Part shown: positions 11,939 through 22,450 of the stretch, in pieces
Layout: each line of letters begins with the position of its first letter
How positions within the stretch are numbered: the first letter of the stretch is position 1
Source of the DNA: Anaeramoeba flamelloides
Lineage: Eukaryota > Metamonada > Anaeramoebidae
Direction: 5' to 3'
NCBI GenBank assembly: GCA_027625915.1
Contig: JANTQA010000057.1
Location: 8,184,001-8,248,000 of the forward strand
Length of the DNA stretch: 64,000 bases
The notes under the pieces: generated by a model
What the model was told of the DNA's origin: nothing
The model's input: only the letters and a program-made list of their open reading frames with translations
Databases searched by the model: none
Position numbers and translations under genes: made by a program

Positions 11939-14810
11939 ATGACCGATCACTTACCCGCAGCAGTAATTGACGTAGGAACAGGCTATACCAAAATGGGTTT
12001 TGCTGGAAATGTTCTTCCATCTTATATTGTTCCATCAAACATTGGAAAGTATGATCCCAAGCAAAAAACGAATGTTGTCAAAGGATTGGAAGATCTTGAT
12101 TTTTATATTGGAAAAGAGGCCTACAGCCATTCGTCGACTTACGCTGTCTCGTCTCCAATGAAACATGGTCAAATTGAAAATTGGGATGATATTGAACATT
12201 TTTGGGAGCACTGTATTTTTAGATATCTGAGATGCGAACCAGAAGATCACCACTTTCTTTTGGTAAGTTCTTCCATTCAATAATCTCTAACAACAAAAAA
12301 ACAAAAATATTTTTTTTTCTTTTTCTTTTCTAAAAACTGAAAAAACTTTTTTCTATGTTTTGAATTGTTATTAAAACCAAAATTCCTTCTTACGGAAAAA
12401 ATCTTGTCTTGTGTTGAATACAAAAAAATAAAATAAAAATTCTTTCCAAAAAAAAACCATGAACATATAAAAAAAGACTGAACCACCATTAAATACACCA
12501 GAAAACAGAGAATTCACAGCAGAAATTATGTTTGAGAGTTTCAATGTCCCAGGTCTTTATATTGGTGTACAAGCTGTGCTTGCCCTTGCTGCATCATTTA
12601 TTGCCAAAGAAACTAGTGGACAAACTGAAAGACCAAGATTAACAGGTACAGTTATTGATTCTGGCGCTGGTGTCACTCATGTTATCCCAGTTGTAAGTAC
12701 TTTATATTTTTTAACTTTTACTTTTTTTTTGAAAAACTAAAATCCTTTACCTTTCTTTTGTAAAAATTTTTTTTATTTTTTCTCCTTTGTTTTTTTCTTT
12801 TTTTTTCTTTGCTCTGAAAATGTGCTTTTCTTAAAAAAAAAACAGGCAGATGGGTATGTTATTGGAAGTTGTATTAAACATATTCCAATTGCTGGTAAAG
12901 ACATTACTTCATTTATTCAAAAATTATTAAGAGAGCACGAAAGAATTCCACCAGAATATGCTTTGGAATCTGCTAATTATTGTAAAGTATGTTTTCACTA
13001 TTTTTTTTTTCTTTTTTTTCAATTTTGGTTGATTTGTTTTTTTTTTTTCAGGTTGGGTCTTCTTATTTCTTTTTGATCAAAAGATTATTTAGACAATCCA
13101 AAATCACGAAAATTACCAATCAAATAATTTGGGGGTGAGAACCAAGCAATATTTCTAATCAAAGAAGAAAGAAAAACTAAAAAAATTAAACTTTCAAATT
13201 ACAATTTAATTATATTTCAATTTGAAATACCGGGCAATGTCACCATCACAGAAACATAAAAAAAACAGAAACAGAAAAAACGGAAACATAAAAAACAGAA
13301 ATAGAAAAGAAACAAAAACATAAGCTACACATTATTTTTAAATTTAATGAAAACCCACTAAATAAGTTTTTGGCTTTCTTTTTTTGCGTTTATGTTTTAA
13401 TTTTTATAAATGATGCTATTTGTATGAGTTAATTTTGAAAAATGAAATAAAAAATAATTTCATTTAATGTTAAAGTTGTCATAAAATAAAAACTTATTTT
13501 TCAGTTTTTCTTTTAATGGTGATAAATTTTTTTCTAAACATTAATAGATATACTGATTTTCCAAGAAATTGTTTTTTATATTCACATTTTATAATTTCAA
13601 GAATGTTGAAAATTCAACACTTTTCTACAAATCTTACATTTTAATATCAAATCTCAGTTTTATAAATTAAAAAGAGCTTATTAGTATTTTTATTTGTAAT
13701 AATTACCTCCATTGATTTAAATTAAAACTTTTAAAAAATATTAAAAAAAAATGACAATAGCCCTGAATTAAAATTATGATTTAACCAATTTAATTTTTTT
13801 TCTTTCTTTCCTCAATTCAATTTTTTTTCTTTCTTTCCTCAATTTAATTTTTTTTTCTTTCTTTCCTCAATTTAATTTCTTTCTTTTCTCAATTCAATTT
13901 CTTTCTTTCCTTCCTTTTTTTTCCCTTCTTTCTATTTTTTGTCTCCAAAAAGGAAACTTATTGCTATGTATGCCCTGATGTTGCAAAAGAATTTGACAAA
14001 TATGAAAAAGATCCAAATACTTGGATCAAAACATACGAAGGAGTAATTCAAAAAACCAAAAGAAAATTTTCCTTTGAAATGGGTTATGAAAGATTTTTAG
14101 CCCCAGAGATTTTCTTTAATCCACAAATTTTCACTTCAGATTTTGTGACACCACTTCCAACTTTAGTTGATCAAGTTATTCAAAATTCACCAATTGATGT
14201 TAGGAGACCACTTTATAATGTAAGAAATTTATTTTTACTTTTTCTTTTTTGAGCTATATAATATTAATACTGTTTTTTTGATTTTTCCTATTTCTTTTTA
14301 AACGCTTTTAATCTGATATTTATCGATTAACAATCTAAAATCAAATATTTTTTTTTTAATTTGATATTTTTCTTTTTTATGTTAAATTCCATATAAATTT
14401 TAATGATATTTTTTAATTAATTAATTAATTATTCCAAAAATTCAAAAAAAAAACTTATTTTCTTAAATTCCCAAAATTTCCTTTTTCTTTCATCGAAATA
14501 GAATATTGTACTTTCAGGTGGTTCAACTTTATATAAAGATTTGGGAAGAAGGTTACAAAGAGATTTAAGAAGAAGAGTTAAAGCTAGATTAAAGAGAAGT
14601 GAAATGCTTTCAGGAGGAAAATTAAAACCAAAGCCAATAGATGTAAATGTAATTTCTCATAAAATGCAAAAATACGCTGTATGGTTTGGTGGATCAATGA
14701 TGGCCTTTACACCTGAATTTTATAAAGTCTGTCACACAAAAGAACAATATGATGAAATTGGACCCTCAATTGCTAGACACAATCCAGTATTAGGTGGTAT
14801 CACAATGTAA
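11939..14810 (+). CDS. ARP3: Actin-related protein 3 (Arp3), five exons
   Basis: Arp3 is one of the two actin-like subunits of the Arp2/3 complex, which nucleates branched actin filaments. Exons are 11939-12262, 12477-12692, 12846-12986, 13953-14219 and 14502-14810, giving 418 residues, the same as the animal protein. All four introns are phase 0. Diagnostic segments in order are [15 protein letters not shown] (nucleotide-binding loop), [20 protein letters not shown] across the first junction, [74 protein letters not shown], and the C-terminal [16 protein letters not shown]. Within DSGxGVTH the usual second D/G position reads A. Introns are 214, 153, 966 and 282 bp. The ATG is preceded by A-rich sequence and matches the family start. 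Confidence 0.98.
13786..13910 (+). repeat. Tandem ~27-bp pyrimidine-rich repeat in Arp3 intron 3
   Basis: About four and a half copies of a 27-29-bp unit (CAATTYAATT, then a T-run, CTTTCTTTCCT) lie in a row. They end about 40 bp before the acceptor of exon 4 at 13953. The array lengthens the pyrimidine tract on which this intron's 3' end could depend. Confidence 0.8.
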
Positions 14811-15268
14811 ACTTTTAGTTTTTGAAATTCAATTTATTCAAATATTTACACACAAAATTTTAAATTTACAAGTATCTAAATTTCTTTTAGATCAAATACT
14901 TTTTAATTTTTTTGTGGTTTTTTTTTAATTTTTTTTTTGTTTTTTTTTATATTTTTTGAACTAATTTTTTTTTTTTAATTCTCAAGATCAAAACATAATA
15001 AAGTAACAAAAAAATCAAGAACAAATTCCAATATTTTTATTTTTTTATTTTTTTGTTTTTGATATGCCTGAAGATCTGTCTTAATGGATGGATACAATGC
15101 ATTTTTTTGAAAATTTTGTTTTAATGAATATAAGCATCTAAATTCGATTAAAATAGAGTTTAACTCAACCCTTGATTCACTGTTTGAGTTCAATAAACGG
15201 CCAGATTCTTTAACTGAAAATTGAAAAAAAAAAAAATATTTTCAACGTTTTCTTGGTTTGTAGTTTCT

Positions 15269-16000
15269 TAAGGGATTAGCGTCGATCACAGAGAAGCCTA
15301 AAATTAAAGTATGTTGCAATTGAAGGTGAATCATAGTAGTGCTCCATGGTTTAAAGGCCTCTAAAAATTTGATCAGCAAAGTAGTGATAAAGTTGAACTC
15401 ATCAATTAAAAATGATCAATTGTATTAGTAAAAAATTCCGAAGAATTCCAGAAAAAAAACTGCCTTTTGCCCACAAATTTAATTGTTGAATTATCAATAT
15501 TCAGAATTCAAATTGAAAAATATATTTCTTAAATTTATAGCGAAATGTAGTTTAGTTGCTAAAAAATTCAATTATTTTAAAAAAATCAAAAAATTAAACC
15601 ATGGATTTTTTTATAAATCAATGTTGCATATATTTGAAAATATATTGAAAATACACTTATATTTGTAAAAAGGGAACAAAAATAAACAAATCTTTAGGTT
15701 TTTCTTGACATGGTTAATGATTTAATTTTTGAAATTAAAAAATTGAAAAAATAATTCATTTGGAATATTCAAAATTTTAACAATTAAATACTGGAATAAT
15801 ATTATTTTGGGTTTCTATTTTTTGAGATTCGCAAAAAAGGAATTAAATAAAAAATAATTTCAAAATTGGAAATTGGAAATTTGTTCTTTAGGAAAAAAGT
15901 AATAATTTTTTGTATAATTATATATATAATAGTCTTTTTAGATATTTGAAAGATGTTACATTAGTATAATTTATACCCAATTTAAACATACCTTGGTTTC
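15269..16000. mobile_element. ~730-bp MITE family (TTAAGGGATTAGC), copy 1
   Basis: It begins TTAAGGGATTAGCGTC and includes ATTAAAGTATGTTGCAATTG. Near the far end is TAATTTATACCCAATTTAAA, roughly the inverse of the TTGGGTGTAAAT block found near the left end of the 58-kb copy. Further copies are at 58063-58790 (full), 37573-37920 and 47249-47580 (partial). The open frame inside is not conserved, so the family appears non-autonomous. Confidence 0.6.
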
Positions 16001-16075
16001 AGATAAATTACTTGTGAAAATAAAACCTTACATCAAAATAATCCAAATATTAGACAAAAGAAGAGGGAAATAATA

Positions 16076-16602
16076 AACTAGATTCCAAAAATTTGGACAC
16101 AATTTAAACAGTGGAAAGAACATCATTACTGCATTTTAAATTCAATTTAGAAAGAATTTTGATTTTAAGAACAATTTCATTTTTTGTCTTTTTTGTTTTG
16201 TTTTCATTTCCTTTTTTGCAGTTACGTAATCTGTTTCGTTAGATCTAACATTTTTTTTCAATGGTTGATAGAGGGTTAGTGTTGAGTTTGTTAAATTGGA
16301 AAATCACATACAATTGGTAGATGGTATCTTAACATTTGATCGATCAACAATTGTTGGTGAAATTTCAACAAATTTACCAATACATTTTTTGTTCCGCTCG
16401 TTTCATTATTTTGGACACACCTGTTGTTATTATTGAGTTTTATATTTTTTTCTTTTATTTAGGTTAAAACGATTACTTATAAAAACACCAATAGTGGGTA
16501 ACTTAAATGTGGTTTTATATTAGGTTTGGAAAAATACAATAAATTGGGTTTTTTTTTGCCTATTTTGGATTTTGGGTGTGTACAAATTTTTGGAACGGGG
16601 TT
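16076..16602 (-). mobile_element. 527-bp TA-flanked MITE, copy 1
   Basis: It is bounded by TA dinucleotides at 16074-16075 and 16603-16604. The left end reads AACTAGATTCCAAAAATTTG and the right end is an inverted form containing CAAATTTTTGGAACGGGGTT. The copy at 48651-49177 is in the opposite orientation and exactly the same length. A TA duplication suggests mobilisation by a Tc1/mariner-superfamily transposase. Internal frames are broken by stops. Confidence 0.8.
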
Positions 16603-18589
16603 TATATATTCCTTAGCTCTCCAAATATACTAATTACCTTTCAAATAAAAATTTTAATTTGAAATGTAATCAAAGGATTATAAGATATAGGATTTATAAA
16701 AAATTTATCTGAGAAAAAAAAATTTATAATTAAAAATTGTTTAGTTACCTATAATAAAAAAATAACTTGAAAAAAAATTTCTCAACATTTAAAATTTTAT
16801 CTGGGTTATTGTGATTTTATTATATTTCCATCCAAATTTTGTCAAAAAACAATATTTTTTTTTTTTTTCTTTGAAAAGTTTATCTACACATCAAAAAACT
16901 CTTAGTTTTGATGATTAAAACACATCATACTTTACTGGAAATTTTTTTAGGGCCCTTTGTACCCCAAAATTGCCCAAAATACTTCAATAAATAATTTATT
17001 CATTACAAAAGTTTTTTTGACATAACATAGAAAATTTGTTTTATCTACTGATTACAATTCAAGAACAATATTTATATTTGATTCTAGATAATACAAAAAT
17101 AAAAAAAACTAATATAAATTAAATTTGAAAAAAAAATACTATTTTTTTTTTTTGTAAAATTTGTGTTTCAATTTATGAAATGAACGAGTTAACTTCATTT
17201 AAACAATTTATTAATTTAAGTCTCTTTTTTGAAATCTAAAATTCACCCGTTTCAAATCTAAGAAGAAAAAAAGTAACCGATTGTTTTTATAAAAAAATTA
17301 AGTTAATCTTTGAAAATTGTGAAAAAGAGATTTCGTTTCATATTGGAAAGTCTTTATTTTGTAAGAAAATTTTTTCTCTTGTAATTATTATTCAATATCA
17401 ATCTTTCAATTCAAATCTCAAACGATAAAACTAATTGAAGTATAGGTGATTCAATAAATGAAATTTTTAGATGTTTGACAAAAGTTTATCAATGACATTT
17501 AGATCTAATAAATAAATTTTTTTTTTATTCATTTCAAAAATAATTATTTTCTCGGTTTTCAAAAAATGAAAAAAAAATGACAAAAGACTTTTAAAAGTTT
17601 GAAATATTTTTTTAATAAATTATCTGGTCTTATTCCCAAGAATCCTTATTACAATTATAATTATTTTTCTTAGAAAAAAGTTGATTTTGAGTTTTGAGTA
17701 TAAAATTACGTAATTCCAAAATAAAGAAGAAAATTTTGCTGTGAAAAATCGAATTTCATTTTATTATAAACAACATAATTTCTGAGTAAAATTTGTACAT
17801 GACTTTAAAACTTTAATATTTATAACTATATATCTGTAGAAAAACAAATATTTTGATTATTTGAAATTATTTTTACTTTGGGTTGCCCAAAAAATTATCT
17901 CAAGAAAAAAAATCTTTAAATTAATATTTCTTATAATAAAGGCTTGAAATTATGTAATAATTATTGAAATGGCAATAAAAAAGGGTAAAAAATTAATAAT
18001 GTAAGAAATAAAATGAATTGATTTTTTTTTTTAAAAAAATTGAAAAAAAAAAATGATCTCACTAAACTAATTTTCTTTTATGGCTTTCTTAGTCGATCAG
18101 AATTTTTTGACACTTGATATAGACAAAATTTTTAAGTCAAGAACCTCACCAATATTATATTTTAAAAATTTTACCTGTTGTTGGAGAAGACTGATCCCTC
18201 AAGTAGTTTTGATTCGATAAATGGTATATTTTTTTCTATAATTGTTCACAATAAAACGACAACAAAATGTGATTTCCATACGGTAATGAAATATCATTTA
18301 AATGAACCTATTACTAAAATCCAAAACCAAAATTAGAAAAAATCCATGTACCTTAAAAAAAAAAAATCCTGAAGAATTATTGAAAAATAGTTGCAACAAT
18401 TAAAAGTATTATGAATTATTTGAAAATAAATTAGTTGAAAAAATTATTTATTATTCTATAAATATTTTATAATGATCAATATCCATTAAATAAAAATATA
18501 ATATACTTTATAAGAAAATAAAAATTAATTTATTGGGTAAAACTTGTTTTCGGTAATTATTTTTTAATAATAATAATAATATTTATCTA

Positions 18590-18784
18590 CAGTCAGTTCC
18601 ATTTTTAAGACAAACTTTTAAACAAAATTAAAGGTACAAAAAAATCTCAAATTAAAGTACATTTTTTGGAATTTTTATTTATACAAATTATTTAACTAGA
18701 ATATGAATTTTGTGCCTTAGTTTGTTATTTTTTTTTTGCCTTAAATTTAGTTGAACGTTTGTCTATTAAAAGTAGAACTGACTG
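18590..18784. mobile_element. 195-bp MITE with ~45-bp inverted ends
   Basis: It starts CAGTCAGTTCC and ends AGAACTGACTG, flanked by TA on both sides (18588-18589 and 18785-18786). The arms stay complementary for about 45 bp with small gaps (GACAAAC, AAATTTAAGG). CAGT-type ends plus TA are typical of Tc1/mariner derivatives. It has no coding capacity. Confidence 0.75.
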
Positions 18785-18879
18785 TAAAATAAAAAGATAA
18801 TTTTTTGAAGAAAAAAAAAAATTACCAAAAATGTCCTAATATATATAAATAAATAGCACTCTAAACTAAAATTTTTATA

Positions 18880-19530
18880 GTTCTTTTTTTGAATCTAGAT
18901 TATTTAATCCTTCCCTTTTAATTGTTGCCAGGATATTCTTTTTTTTTTCTTATTTTGATAACGATATTTGAAGAAAAGATTTTGAAAATAATCTTTGTAT
19001 AAAAACCTTTGTTGTGAAAAGACACGAAATCGGACTCGTTAAAAATTTCAAGGTAATGGTTTATTTAAACCCTTATAATTTAAGAAGACAAAGAAAAAAC
19101 AAATGAGCTAGAATATACTTTTATTGAATTATTTTTTTCATTCTTGATTTCAATAAGTTTATTCGAAAGTTACTCTTTTACTGTTTGGTTCTAATAAATA
19201 AGAGATTTGTCTAAAACATACCCCTTTTCAGGTCTTTTTTTTTTTTGGTTTGTTTTTTTGGTTAATTCCAGCCCTTCAGAAACACAATTCTTGATTCAAA
19301 ATAATAATTCAAGAAAACCAAAAATTTAATAAAAAAAATGTTCCAAAAAATTTAAAAATTTAAGATTCGATTCTGATTTACTTTGAGTTCTGTTCTTTTA
19401 ACAATTAGAGTAGCTAATGATAGTTTGATTTTAAAAATTTTAATATCTTGTTGGCACTCAAAAAAAAATATTTTCAGTAACATTGTTACAATTAAAAAGT
19501 TTAAAAAATGGAATTTTTGCCTATTTCCAA
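18880..19530 (+). repeat. Dispersed repeat, copy 1 (pair with 26400-27070)
   Basis: About 640 bp here matches 26400-27070 in the same orientation. Shared blocks are AATATACTTTTATTGA, TAATTCCA followed by a CACT/CAGC stretch, AAACCAAAAATTT, TTGGCACTCAAAAAA and AGAGTAGCTAATGATA / AGAGTAGTAAATGATA. Small frames inside are not shared, so it is probably non-coding. Neither termini nor target duplications were resolved. Confidence 0.65.
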
Positions 19531-20087
19531 AAACACCGAATAATCCTAAGATGAGTAACAGGATTCTTGATGGCACAAACGAAAAAAAAGTGCTAATTTA
19601 ATTGTCAAAAGTATTAAGAACTCGAGTATAAGTTTGGATGCACTCGCATAACATTTCGTAAATTGGTGTTAGCTTCCTCCTTAAAAGAAAACTTTGGTGA
19701 CTTACAATTAATTTTGTTAAATAAACAATAAATAGTTCACCAAGAAAGCTCCTATGAAGACAAAGAAGAATTTTCTATGAACAGGCTTTTATAGTAATTG
19801 AGTGTTCTCCAAATGAAGTTGAAGAGAATTTCCAAAAGGAATTAGTATTTTGCATACCCAAAGAAAAAGAAAAACGAAAAAAATTGTTAAGAAAATTATC
19901 AAAAATGGTCTTGTTGAAATAAAAATCAGAAGTTGTGGAGTTATTTTTATCATATTTTTAAAAAATACTGTTTTTATAAAAAACAGTCTTTAAATTTGAA
20001 TAAAAAAAGAAAAGAAAAGAAAAGAAAAGAGATCAAAAATTCTTTTTGTTGAGAAAAAAAGAAAAAAGATAAATGTAATCATTTTTG

Positions 20088-20535
20088 TTAATCTTTTTTG
20101 ATCGGCTGAACCAAAGGATACATTTGAGACATGTATGTAAAACACCACCTTTTGAAAAAAGAAAAAAACAAGCACACAGAAATAAGAAGAAAAAAAAATA
20201 AAAAAATTATGAAAAAATAAGCCAACCAGAAGAAAGAAAAAAAAGAAAATTTTACATCATTCCCATACAAACAACAGTAAGTGCCGCTAAGAAAACAGCA
20301 AGTCTTTTTTTTTTTTAATAAAACAACCAGATATTTAAGATTAGATAGACAAAATAACAATAAAAAGTCGAAGGTGTTGAATTGTTTGGAGAAACAAACA
20401 AAAAGAAAATAAATAAGGAAATTAATAGAAATACTTTTTGTCTTTAGCAAAAATAGGTGCAATTAACATTGAAAGAACTAGGATAATAATCCAAATTACA
20501 AGGCCCCAAGTAAGGCCAGCCATAGCTTCAACCAT
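20088..20535 (-). CDS. VMA9: V-type proton ATPase subunit e, three exons
   Basis: Subunit e is a small hydrophobic subunit of the membrane (Vo) sector of the V-ATPase, which acidifies endosomes, lysosomes and related organelles. Exons read on the minus strand are 20535-20435, 20303-20256 and 20148-20088, separated by introns of 131 and 107 bp. The joined frame encodes 69 residues. There are two membrane helices (about residues 10-30 and 36-55). The C-terminus FTYMSQMYPLVQPIKKD corresponds to the family's xQxNPLxGP ending, with Y replacing the usual N. The first exon has GLTWGLVIWIIILVL and AKDKK before the splice. All three junctions keep frame. An in-frame second ATG lies four codons downstream. 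The gene is easily missed because no exon exceeds 101 bp. Confidence 0.85.
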
Positions 20536-20921
20536 TATTTTGAAATGAAAAAAGAAAAAATAACAAAGTCTTTGAAAAGAAGAGAAAAATGAAATTGAAA
20601 ACTGATTTAATATGGCTTATTTTTGATTTTTACTTTGTCAGATAACATCAATTCATGATGTGTTAAATCATGTGAAGCTATTTCTAATTTATAAAATTTC
20701 TCTGATATTTCAAATTTAATAATGTTTTTATTAAAAGTATCAATCCGAAAAAACTTGATTTCACAAGATGTAGGTTTTGTTGGAAAACATTGGATCTCTA
20801 ATTTTACAATGATTGTTAAAGGGAAAAAGACTAAATAAGTATAAAAAAAAACATAGCAAAAGTGATCAGTAGCTTGTACTTTTAAAATAATCAGTTTGTT
20901 TTGTATGTCCAGATGATATAA

Positions 20922-21693
20922 GGTTTACAATCCCTGAAATTTGAAAAAAGATTATCTTGTGTCTTTTGTTACCACTTGTTAATTTGGTTCTTAGCTGATC
21001 GATCTTGTCCTTGGTATGGATTTTAATTGAGGTTCAAAAAGGTAATTTGTGACAATTTAATTTATTTATAATCCAAAATCTGAATTGAAGATTTTAAGAT
21101 TAATAGAGTGGTAGGTGTTTAAGTATATTCTTAGTCTTTTGGGTTGTTAAGTGAAATTTTTATTTGCACTAACTACCAATTTTTATTTGAAAAAAGGTTA
21201 AAAATATCTGTAAAGAAATTTTGATTTTTGGGTTTTTAATGAATATCTTTATTTCCAGTACCTTTTATTCAATTACCTAAAAAAAAAATAACTTTTTTTT
21301 AAGTGATAATAAAATTTGTGATTCTTTAACAAAATTTCTAAAAAAAAGTTTAGAAATTAGGGCACACAGGAGAAAAGCAATTTTCTCTCTTCAAAAATAA
21401 AAAAAAAAAAAAAAAAAAAAAACTTTTTTTAAAAGAGCCAAATAATTGTTAACCTAAAGAAATTTTCTCTTAAAAACATAAAAAAAACATAATTTTATAA
21501 CTTGTACTTCAAAGTAATTAACCTTACACTAATCAATTCAGATTTTTTAAAAAATTGTCAAAAATTGCCTTTTTTGAACCACTATTAAAACCCATACCAA
21601 GTTAAATATCGATCAGATAAGAACCAAATTAACAATTCACTACACCCTACAACACGAAATTATTTTTTTTTCAAATTTCAGGGATTGTAAACC
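20922..21693. mobile_element. TTAA-type element with ~85-bp inverted ends, copy 1
   Basis: The left end is GGTTTACAATCCCTGAAATT. The right end is its inverse, AATTTCAGGGATTGTAAACC, followed by TTAA; the left flank reads ATAA, a one-base change from TTAA. The arms remain similar for about 85 bp, including ATTATCTTGTGT and TTGGTTCTTAG. The TTAA target is characteristic of piggyBac-like elements, but no transposase is present. A LINE 3' end is inserted inside. The second copy is at 52244-52983. Confidence 0.75.
21301..21420 (+). mobile_element. LINE 3' end with poly(A), nested in the TTAA element
   Basis: This is an extreme 5' truncation of the same LINE as at 5009-6543. It encodes DSLTKFLKKSLEIRAHRRK and continues through CTTCAAAAATAAAA into a ~27-base A-tract. 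A short possible target duplication (AACTTTTTTT) lies on each side, near 21290 and 21421. It shows the uninterrupted 3' end of the family, including a stem-loop (GAGAAAAGCAATTTTCTC) directly before the A-tract. Confidence 0.75.
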
Positions 21694-22204
21694 TTAAAAC
21701 AATTGATAAAAATACGAGTAAAAAGATTATCCAGAATATATAAATAATAAATTCAAATAGTTTGTTGGAAAGAAAATTTTCAAAATTTTGCGCTTATTTG
21801 ACAAAAACATGACAGATCACATTTTCATACACATTGGGGGTTTTTCAATATTGATAAAATATCTTTTTTTTTTCTCTAAAATAATGTTATTTGAAATTTT
21901 TTAGAGATCTTTTGATTAAAAATTTTGGCAGTTTATAGAGCTTGCGAAAAATTTCAAATTGTGAAAAATTATAAATATTTAAAAAAATTATTCTACTGAT
22001 TTTTTGTGAAAAAAATCTATATTTTGAATAGCCATAATATTTCTTACCCAAACAATAACATATATAAAACAAGAAAATCTGATTGCAATGACAATTTTTA
22101 ATAATTTAACATTTCTGAAAATTTTGATTGGACCTTTATGCTTATAAAATTTTGTGATCTCTCTTACATGTTATTTTTGAGGTTGATACATATTGTTAAG
22201 GTAA

Positions 22205-22450
22205 ATGAAATGATAATGCAGTTACAATTTGGAGGTATATCAGGGTCAAATAAGGCTATTTTTAAAGTATTTGTTATTAATTTTAATTAATTTTTGTATG
22301 TTAATATTTATTAGTTACTCTATGTCTCTAGTAGGTTTATTTCAAAATAGTAATACATTTTGAGTTCGGCAGGGTGGATTAAGTGCCGTTATACCAATAG
22401 TATTTAGGATATTGTGGGTAAATAAGGTTAGGTTTCGACCCTATAGGGTA
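22205..22450 (+). pseudogene. Decayed LINE-like reverse transcriptase relic
   Basis: One frame reads ISYSMSLVGLFQNSNTF, a TGA, then VRQGGLSAVIPIVFRILW, resembling the LINE block that ends in the GVRQGxxLSPxLF motif. GGISGS upstream, in a neighbouring frame, resembles the G-I-x-G segment that precedes it. Several stops and shifts are present and no YxDD box was found downstream. It is locally richer in G and C than its surroundings. The relic differs from the 5-kb LINE. Confidence 0.45.

Larger units (their letters stand above)
14811..20087. other. Gene-free repeat-rich region after Arp3
   Basis: No gene is recognised in 5.3 kb. It contains a ~730-bp MITE (15269-16000), a 527-bp TA-flanked MITE (16076-16602), a 195-bp TA-flanked MITE (18590-18784) and a dispersed repeat (18880-19530). 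The open frames at 15483-15668 and 19352-19601 fall inside repeats. From about 16.6 to 18.5 kb I see only A/T-rich sequence. Confidence 0.6.
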
